The notes below the pieces were generated by a model, which was not told the DNA's origin, did no database searches, and was given only the letters and a program-made list of their open reading frames with translations. Below are positions 7,547-12,021 of a DNA stretch of 12,021 bases, one piece after another. The DNA lies in the NCBI GenBank assembly GCA_013214885.1, contig JABSRS010000065.1, positions 1-12,021 of the forward strand, read 5' to 3'. Each line of letters starts with the position of its first letter. The first letter of the stretch is position 1. The translations under genes were made by a program, and so were the position numbers. This DNA is from Gammaproteobacteria bacterium. Lineage in GTDB: Bacteria > Pseudomonadota > Gammaproteobacteria > Enterobacterales > Psychrobiaceae.

Positions 7547-8184
7547 TTAGAAATGTACTTCAATACCGGCAAAATAACCTTCAAAGGTTAGATCAGCGTA
7601 AATATCATCAACATCATCAAGTTCAATCCCAACTTCACGGTAACCAACGGTGAATGCAACATCAACCACCATGTTATCAACAAAATTATAGCCAATACCG
7701 ACTTCGTAATCATGCACTGAGTTGTCATCATAAGACACAAAGTTAACATCGCCGTAGACAAAAAGACCAGTCATTGGGATAGCGATTTTAGTGCTAACGT
7801 AAGCCATTGGGATCCACAGTGATGCATCTTCAAAGCTAGTTGCTAGTTTATCATCAGTAGTTGTACCGCTAACCGAGAAATCACCGCTTAAATATTTAGC
7901 GGTTATCCCGATATCAAACCCAACCAAATCGTTATCAAGAATTTCCCAATATGAAGACGTAAATTAGGAATAAGTGGTAATGGATGCTCGAATTTAGCGT
8001 AAAAACTGCTATTCGTTTGCTCTTTAAAAGCAAAAGTCGCTAAGTTAGTATTTTCGGCAAAGCCACCTTTGGCTTCATTTTGCCAAGCTTGAGCACCGAC
8101 ATAAATACCAATCGCATCGGCATGTACTGGAACACTTACTGCGGCAGCAATTGCACTTGCTAGCAACATCTTCTTGTTAATCAT
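7547..8184 (-). pseudogene. Outer-membrane beta-barrel protein (TIGR04219-like), broken by internal deletion and frameshift
   Basis: The start is good: ATG at 8184 with AAGGA upstream, and a Sec signal of 22 residues ending VPVHA before DAIGIYVGAQ. Reading is coherent to about residue 77 (FEHPLPLIPNLRL), then turns to nonsense and stops at 7903. A second frame opens just after a TAA at 7964-7966 and resumes the family pattern with YWEILDND, then GFDIGITAKYLSGDFSV, IPMTGLFVYGDVNFVSYDD and the barrel-type C-terminus FAGIEVHF ending in Phe. From memory of TIGR04219 proteins, roughly 35-50 residues between PNL-LK and the YxE-DND segment are missing, so a deletion of a length not divisible by three occurred near 7950-7966. 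A sequencing error alone would not remove the middle. Terminator and ribosome-binding site are intact, so the loss looks recent. Confidence 0.78.
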
Positions 8185-8215
8185 TACTTATCCTTGAGTT
8201 AAAAGTTTGTTTAAA

Positions 8216-9145
8216 TCAATTTGCCATTACTAGCGAGTGGTTAGCCATCATGCCAAATCCACTGCCATTTAAAATCATTGGGCTCCAAACAGTCTCTTGA
8301 GTCTGCTCTAGTTCCCGGATTATTTGTCGTAAACTAATTAAGGCATTTTTCTTTTCAAGCACGCCCTGAAAATCTATCTCAATTGCTTTGAGTAAATGCA
8401 GCAATGCCCAGCTAGCACCACGCGCTTGATAAAACACATCATCAAGCTGCCACCAACTGGTTTTAATCTGCTGCGCCGCCGCCATATTAGTTGACTGCAT
8501 AGCCCCGCTGTCACCAGCAAGGTCAGTATTAATTCGATCTTGACCAACGCTAGTACTTAAGCGTTGCGATAAACTACCCAAACGTTTTTCAACTTCTTGG
8601 AGCCATTCATTTAAGTTATCAGCGCGGGCATAAAATTGAGCGTCAGACTGAGTATTAGCTAATCGAAGACGATACGACTCTAAATGTTTAACCGCTTTTT
8701 GATATTCACTTTCGGTACTGGGTAAAATCCAGCGGCTGTTATCAAAATTGTAACTTGGCTGGGCCTTAACTAAATCTGGATCTTCAATTGATTGTGATTG
8801 CGAACGACTAAAATCATTACGCATGACCAACGCCATATCTCTAAGTTGTTGCAACACCCCAAACTCAAACGCTGGCATATTATCCAACATCACAAAAGGT
8901 GGCAGTTTGTCGTTAGTGATATAACCACCTGGCTTATCAAGCAAGGTTTTAGTTAATTCAATCATTACAGTGGTCGTAGCGAACCCTACCACGGGTTCAA
9001 CTTGTAGTTGTTGAGCTTGCTCAATCGTTAAGGCTTTAACATCAAAAATATCTGGTTCCGAGCTCCACCAGATCGACAATAACCAACCAACAAAAATGAC
9101 CGCGAAGGTGGTCCCTGCAATCATCGGTTTATTTAAAGTGACCAT
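8216..9145 (-). CDS. DUF2333 family inner-membrane protein, C-terminus apparently shortened
   Basis: 309 residues from the chosen ATG at 9143-9145, which has GGGA six bases upstream; an in-frame TTG at 9193 would add 16 residues but lies inside a palindrome and lacks a ribosome-binding site. One membrane segment (about 8-27, GTTFAVIFVGWLLSIWW) is followed by a soluble part with family landmarks: GGYITNDKLPP (73-83), LDNMPAFEFGVLQQLRD (87-103), RNDFSRSQSQSIEDPDL (109-125) and NGSGFG near the end. Function is unknown. The protein ends in NHSLVMAN; relatives I remember continue with about 15-20 more residues (YISRAN...IDLR...), and no frame downstream supplies them. The stop lies 31 nt before the broken outer-membrane gene, so the two are probably co-transcribed. 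Confidence 0.82.
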   Translation of the reverse strand: MVTLNKPMIAGTTFAVIFVGWLLSIWWSSEPDIFDVKALTIEQAQQLQVEPVVGFATTTVMIELTKTLLDKPGGYITNDKLPPFVMLDNMPAFEFGVLQQLRDMALVMRNDFSRSQSQSIEDPDLVKAQPSYNFDNSRWILPSTESEYQKAVKHLESYRLRLANTQSDAQFYARADNLNEWLQEVEKRLGSLSQRLSTSVGQDRINTDLAGDSGAMQSTNMAAAQQIKTSWWQLDDVFYQARGASWALLHLLKAIEIDFQGVLEKKNALISLRQIIRELEQTQETVWSPMILNGSGFGMMANHSLVMAN

Positions 9146-9188
9146 ATCAATCCCATCATATACTTGGTTTAAATAATAAAAGACTAGT

Positions 9189-9204
9189 CGCAACCTTGGT
9201 TGCG
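9189..9204. repeat. 16-bp near-perfect palindrome in the DUF2333 leader
   Basis: CGCAACC (9189-9195) and GGTTGCG (9198-9204) are separated by TT. It sits between the candidate promoter and the ATG of the DUF2333 gene. It could be an operator or a small mRNA hairpin; no T-run follows directly, so it is not a clear terminator. Confidence 0.4.
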
Positions 9205-9249
9205 CTAAACCATCAAAAAACTAACATAAAAACTATCAACAGAAACAAG

Positions 9250-9277
9250 AGTATACCAAAGCTATGCCAGCAAACAA
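9250..9277 (-). promoter_or_regulatory. Candidate promoter for the DUF2333 gene
   Basis: On the minus strand TATACT (9250-9255, 5 of 6) has a TGG extension in front, giving an extended -10. TTGTTT (9272-9277) lies 16 nt upstream as a poor -35. The start would be near 9243, about 100 nt before the ATG. Confidence 0.45.
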
Positions 9278-9323
9278 TCTAGCAACAATATATTGGTTAA
9301 TAAAAAAGCAGCAGACCTAGCGA

Positions 9324-9530
9324 TTAATCGAGCCAACGGCTCTGAGGAGGCAGCACAACGCTACCAATTATATACAAAATGATTGTGACGGGAGGCATCA
9401 ATAATAACGAAATTAACACCGCTATCCGGACCCATTTTCTTTTGACTGAAAGCTCTCTAGCAAAGCCAGCGCAGATCCCTGATATCACGGCATTTTGAGT
9501 ATCTTTACGAAAACGCATTAGTAGACTCAT
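9324..9530 (-). CDS. Small PspC-domain membrane protein
   Basis: 68 residues, with AGGAGT four bases before the ATG. Nearly the whole protein is one PspC domain (about 7-62): a basic start, NAVISGICAGFARELSVKRKWVRI, then a hydrophobic stretch (about 36-61) ending in VLPPQ. PspC proteins act in the phage-shock envelope-stress response at the inner membrane. Classic PspC carries a longer tail with a second region; this short form lacks it, and no pspA, pspB or pspF is nearby, so it is better called PspC-domain protein than PspC. It is transcribed in the same direction as the DUF2333 gene, with a 178-nt gap that holds a separate candidate promoter for that gene. Confidence 0.82.
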   Translation of the reverse strand: MSLLMRFRKDTQNAVISGICAGFARELSVKRKWVRIAVLISLLLMPPVTIILYIIGSVVLPPQSRWLD

Positions 9531-9700
9531 GGTTACTCCTTAAAAATTACACTATAATTTATATTAATAACTAAATTAATACAACTTACATGCCAATTAG
9601 TAACTAGTTGTTATTTAGACATTTAAATAATATTCATGACAATGAAAATAGCAACCACACCGAAATATGGTCTATTTGACCGTTATACCAATCGCCTTAA

Positions 9701-10723
9701 TTAAGCAGTCTCAGGAATCGAGATATAAGACAAAGCCTGTTCAATCACTTCGATACCAGCGCCAGGTTTATGCGCATTCTCACTAATATGGCGACGCCAC
9801 ATTTTGGCCCCGGGCAAACCAACAAATACCGTTAGCATATGACGGGTAATATGATTAATGCGGCCACCAGCACTTAAATGACGTTCAATGTACTCAATCA
9901 TATGTTCAATCACTTGATGACGGGTTAATACAACGCTATCGTCTTGATAGAACATCGAGTCAACTTGCGACAAGATATACGGATTATGATAAGCCTCGCG
10001 CCCAATCATCACGCCATCGACATATTTTAAATGCTCGCTAGCTTGCTCTAAGGTTTTAATCCCACCATTAATTGAAATAGCGAGATCACTAAAATCACGC
10101 TTTAGTTGATAAACACGTTCGTAATCCAGCGGTGGGATCTCGCGATTTTGCTTAGGGCTTAAACCACTAAGCCAAGCTTTACGAGCATGAACCGTAAAAT
10201 CAGTGCAACCTGCTTCACTAACCTGACCGACAAAATCACACATAAATTGGTAGCTATCGAGATCATCAATGCCAATACGGTGCTTTACCGTAATAGGGAT
10301 ATCAACCACGCTACGCATGGCATCAACCGCGTCAGCCACCAGCTTAGGCTCAGCCATTAAACATGCACCAAACTTGCCGTTTTGCACGCGGTCAGACGGA
10401 CAACCGACATTAATATTGACTTCATCGTAGCCGTATTCCTGGGCCTTCTTAGCACAGAAGGCTAAATCAGTAGGATTACTACCACCAAGTTGCAACGAAA
10501 TAGGATGCTCTTGCTCGTTATAACGCAAATAATCACCCTTGCCATGAATAATCGCCCCAGTAGTCACCATCTCGGTGTAAAGCAACTGGTGACGACTGAT
10601 TAAACGCGCCATATAACGGTAATGGCGATCAGTCCAATCTAACATCGGTGCAATAGATATACGGTGTTTGTACGTATTACTTGCTGTGTATGGCTTTGAG
10701 CCTGCTTTCACTTGTGTATTCAT
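9701..10723 (-). CDS. dusA: tRNA-dihydrouridine(20/20a) synthase
   Basis: 340 residues. It is an FMN enzyme that reduces uridines in the D-loop of tRNA with NADPH. The TIM-barrel motifs are in order: [19 protein letters not shown] (23-41), YTEMVTTGA (49-57), QLGGSNP (78-84), [21 protein letters not shown] (103-123) with catalytic Cys108, TVKHRIG (145-151) with FMN-contacting Lys147, [17 protein letters not shown] (178-194), INGGI (218-222) and GREAYHNPY (241-249). The [11 protein letters not shown] segment is typical of DusA rather than DusB or DusC. The first 20 or so residues are not conserved motif and may be supplied by the integrated element next door. The Shine-Dalgarno sequence is weak (GGAA). 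No terminator was seen after the stop. Confidence 0.96.
   Translation of the reverse strand: MNTQVKAGSKPYTASNTYKHRISIAPMLDWTDRHYRYMARLISRHQLLYTEMVTTGAIIHGKGDYLRYNEQEHPISLQLGGSNPTDLAFCAKKAQEYGYDEVNINVGCPSDRVQNGKFGACLMAEPKLVADAVDAMRSVVDIPITVKHRIGIDDLDSYQFMCDFVGQVSEAGCTDFTVHARKAWLSGLSPKQNREIPPLDYERVYQLKRDFSDLAISINGGIKTLEQASEHLKYVDGVMIGREAYHNPYILSQVDSMFYQDDSVVLTRHQVIEHMIEYIERHLSAGGRINHITRHMLTVFVGLPGAKMWRRHISENAHKPGAGIEVIEQALSYISIPETA
10600..10670. other. Predicted attachment region in the 5' end of dusA
   Basis: Islands and prophages carrying dusA-associated integrases recombine within the conserved 5' part of dusA and rebuild the gene start (established for this integrase group). Here the conserved codons ([11 protein letters not shown], residues 24-34) fall in 10622-10654, about 140-185 bp from the int start, the expected arrangement for one attachment end. 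The partner copy must be outside the window, so the exact core is not determined. Confidence 0.35.
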
Positions 10724-10747
10724 TAGTTCCAGTTACTTCTAATCGCC

Positions 10748-10776
10748 TTGAATTTCGCTCAATTTCTTACTATAGT
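10748..10776 (+). promoter_or_regulatory. Promoter of the integrase gene
   Basis: TTGAAT (10748-10753, 4 of 6) and TATAGT (10771-10776, 5 of 6) are 17 nt apart, with a start near 10783, about 25 nt before the ATG. The -10 lies within the palindrome ACTATAGT, whose other strand offers an identical hexamer facing dusA. Confidence 0.55.
10769..10774 (-). promoter_or_regulatory. Candidate -10 element for dusA
   Basis: The minus strand reads TATAGT here, overlapping the integrase -10 on the other strand. It is about 46 nt before the dusA ATG. No good -35 is present; the position where it would be falls in the 11-bp tandem repeats. Confidence 0.35.
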
Positions 10777-10796
10777 ACACCTAAAGTACGCCTAAA
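10775..10796. repeat. Two tandem 11-bp repeats upstream of int
   Basis: GTACACCTAAA (10775-10785) and GTACGCCTAAA (10786-10796) are adjacent and differ at one base. The period is close to one helical turn, so two protein subunits would bind the same face. Likely roles are integrase arm sites, a directionality-factor site or an autorepressor operator (inference). Confidence 0.6.
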
Positions 10797-10807
10797 AAGG
10801 TAGGACG

Positions 10808-11803
10808 ATGGCATCATTATCAATCACAACTCGCAAATTGAAAAATGGCAATTTACGCTTCAAGGCTGAGATTGTTGTTAAAAAAAACTCGCAGATTATA
10901 CACCGTGAGTCAAAAACATTCAGCAAAAAAGAACTAGCACGCTCTTGGGGCAAAGCGACTTCGGCACGCCTTGAAGAGAACGATGTGTTTTTAAAGGAAA
11001 AAACGGTTTCCATCGGCGCACTGCTCGACTTATTTTTTAATGATCACGACCTTTGGAACAACACTGGGCGCACCAAGCAATACGTCATTAAGATGTTGAT
11101 GGATTGCGACATCGCAAAAATTAGAACCAATGAGCTTAGAACCAGCGATTTAATCGAGCATTGCAAAAACCGTAGAAGTGCCGGTGCAGGCCCCGCAACC
11201 ATTTATCATGATATTGCTTATCTGCGCAGTGTGATGAAAAAGGCCGATCCCGTTTGGAATATCTCAGCGAACTTCAAAGTGTTTGAAGATGCAGTGCCTG
11301 TTCTGATTGAAATGGGTTTAGTTGGTAAATCACAAAAGCGTACTCGGCGTCCTACCGAAAATGAATTAGAGAGATTAAAAGTCGGGCTAAAAGAAAGAAT
11401 GGCCTACCGTTCTAACGGTAAAACTCGCATTCCCTTTTTAGATATTCTCGATTTTTCAATATTAACTTGTATGCGTATTGGTGAAGTTTGCAAATTACGC
11501 TGGGATGATTTGAATATCGATCACAAAACCATATTGGTTCGTGACCGCAAAGACCCACGTAAAAAAGAAGGTAATCACATGATTGTGCCCTTACTGGCAG
11601 GTTCATTTGATATTGTTCAGCGGCAACCAAACGATGGTGATTTGATTTTCCCTTACAACCCGAGATCTGTCACTGCTGGTTTTCAGCGTGTTCGCAATGA
11701 GTTAAGCATTGAAGATTTACGCTATCACGATTTAAGGCGTGAGGGTGCCAGCCGATTATTTGAAAAAGGCTACTCAATTGAGTGGCCTTTTTTTTTGAGC
11801 TAA
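10808..11803 (+). pseudogene. Tyrosine recombinase/integrase of the dusA-associated type, C-terminally truncated
   Basis: 331 codons, ATG after AGGTAGG. Residues 1-65 are a basic N-terminal arm-binding region, about 67-165 a core-binding domain, and about 180-325 the start of the catalytic domain. Visible catalytic residues are Arg223 (CMRIGEVCKLRWDDL), a lysine in DRKDPRKKEGN (Lys248 likely) and His307/Arg310 (YHDLRREGASRLFEKGYSIE). Related integrases continue with the segment containing Gly-His and, further on, the tyrosine nucleophile; here the reading changes after Glu325 into WPFFLS and stops. Without the tyrosine it cannot cut DNA. The last codons are part of an intrinsic terminator. 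It lies divergent to dusA. The protein may still be made and could bind DNA as a repressor, but as a recombinase it is dead. Confidence 0.85.
11763..11796 (+). terminator. Strong intrinsic terminator inside the end of the truncated integrase
   Basis: AAAAAGGCTACTCAA (11763-11777) pairs with TTGAGTGGCCTTTTT (11778-11792) at 14 of 15 positions plus one G-T pair, with nine T residues from 11788. The left arm is integrase codons 319-324; the right arm follows the point where integrase similarity ends. Confidence 0.9.
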
Positions 11804-11832
11804 ACTCAACTGCTTTTTGTTGAAAAGAATGA

Positions 11833-11861
11833 TTGTATCCTTTTTTGGAATACTAGATAAT
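11833..11861 (+). promoter_or_regulatory. Candidate promoter for the right-edge gene
   Basis: TTGTAT (11833-11838, 4 of 6) and GATAAT (11856-11861, 5 of 6) are 17 nt apart. The start would be near 11868, leaving a very short leader before the ATG at 11877. Confidence 0.4.
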
Positions 11862-11876
11862 TGATGAACTTTGCAC

Positions 11877-12021
11877 ATGATGAGATGGAATGGTTGCTTT
11901 CTTTTTTTTTGGTTGTATTCAGTACTGTGTATCGGTCAAGCGACTGGAGAGGACACAGGTGCTACCTCATCAATTGATACAACTGAGATTGTTATAGAAG
12001 ATCAATGGATTTATCCTGACG
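11877..12021 (+). CDS. Unrecognised protein with signal peptide, N-terminal fragment
   Basis: Two adjacent ATG codons (11877 and 11880) open a frame that stays open for 48 codons to the right edge. The start is MMRWNGCFLFFWLYSVLCIG, a short basic end and a hydrophobic stretch, followed by QATGED; this looks like a Sec signal with cleavage near Gly20-Ala22. The mature start is acidic and Ser/Thr-rich (TGATSSIDTTEIVIEDQWIYPD). I do not recognise a family. No clear Shine-Dalgarno sequence is seen. It may be the first ordinary gene beyond the island remnant, or cargo of the island. A run of nine T (11902-11910) in the signal region is a possible slippage site. A competing small frame from 11864 closes at 11977. 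Confidence 0.45.
   Translation, partial: MMRWNGCFLFFWLYSVLCIGQATGEDTGATSSIDTTEIVIEDQWIYPD

Larger units (their letters stand above)
10724..11787 (+). mobile_element. Remnant of a dusA-integrated genomic island (int-proximal end)
   Basis: The segment holds the divergent promoter region, tandem repeats and a truncated tyrosine recombinase next to dusA. The recombinase cuts off at the terminator; beyond it nothing identifiable as island cargo is visible. The left limit is taken as the dusA start and the right limit as the end of recognisable integrase sequence; the true extent is unknown. Confidence 0.5.

Noticed and set aside
7903..7966. Programmed ribosomal frameshift in the outer-membrane gene
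   Set aside because: No slippery heptamer is seen at the junction, and a frameshift would not explain the missing central segment of the family; deletion fits better.
9146..9193. Extended TTG start for the DUF2333 protein
   Set aside because: The extra 16 residues are not family-like, the TTG lies inside a palindrome, and the internal ATG at 9143-9145 has a well-spaced GGGA.
9667..9683. Possible dusA terminator (GGTC/GACC hairpin)
   Set aside because: Only four strong pairs plus a G-T and an A-T pair, and no T-run after it on the minus strand.
10792..11013. Minus-strand frame opposite the integrase start
   Set aside because: It is antisense to the conserved N-terminal part of the integrase and has no promoter or ribosome-binding site.
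11864..11977. 37-codon frame overlapping the right-edge gene
   Set aside because: It lacks a ribosome-binding site, closes at 11977 and has no signal or domain, whereas the 11877 frame stays open with a signal peptide.
1..12021. CRISPR array, tRNA, rRNA or a defence system
   Set aside because: No regularly spaced repeats, no cloverleaf-like segments and no nuclease or toxin-antitoxin genes were recognised; the dusA island shows only its integrase end.

Overview
The window comes from a moderately AT-rich gammaproteobacterium. CysI, CysJ, CysH and the CysD N-terminus read like enterobacterial/Alteromonadales proteins. The DUF3012 lipoprotein, the TIGR04219-type outer-membrane protein and the DUF3369 HD-GYP regulator point to a marine Alteromonadales lineage (Shewanella/Colwellia-like). 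This placement is from remembered family similarity; no search was run and the genus is not assigned.

Layout, left to right. (1) 1-78 (-) is the N-terminus of cysD, running off the left edge. (2) 79-444 is a long, structured intergenic region holding a candidate CysB site for cysD, several inverted repeats and the leader of a small DUF3012 lipoprotein gene (445-606, +). A shared hairpin terminator follows. (3) 656-3037 (-) is a two-gene signalling operon: an HDOD protein, then a receiver-DUF3369-HD-GYP regulator predicted to degrade cyclic-di-GMP. (4) 3160-7374 (-) is the translationally coupled operon cysJ-cysI-cysH, ended by a terminator. Together with cysD it belongs to assimilatory sulfate reduction: sulfate activation by CysD/CysN, PAPS to sulfite by CysH, sulfite to sulfide by CysJI. 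A nearly identical 23-bp sequence lies upstream of both cysD and cysJ. (5) 7547-9145 (-) is a decaying envelope-gene patch: a TIGR04219-like porin-type gene broken by an internal deletion with frameshift, and a DUF2333 gene that seems to lack its usual C-terminal end. (6) 9324-9530 (-) is a minimal PspC-domain membrane protein. (7) 9701-10723 (-) is dusA, a tRNA-dihydrouridine synthase. (8) 10808-11803 (+) is a tyrosine-recombinase gene transcribed divergently from dusA, the arrangement typical of islands that integrate into the 5' end of dusA. It is truncated before its catalytic tyrosine, exactly where a strong intrinsic terminator starts. (9) From about 11877 (+) an unrecognised, probably exported protein begins and leaves the window.

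The most unusual points are the integrase/terminator junction with the divergent dusA/int promoter region, the shared cys operator, and the structured leader before the DUF3012 gene. I found no CRISPR array, tRNA, rRNA or recognisable defence or biosynthetic system. Most of the window is ordinary housekeeping chromosome with an island remnant at the right.
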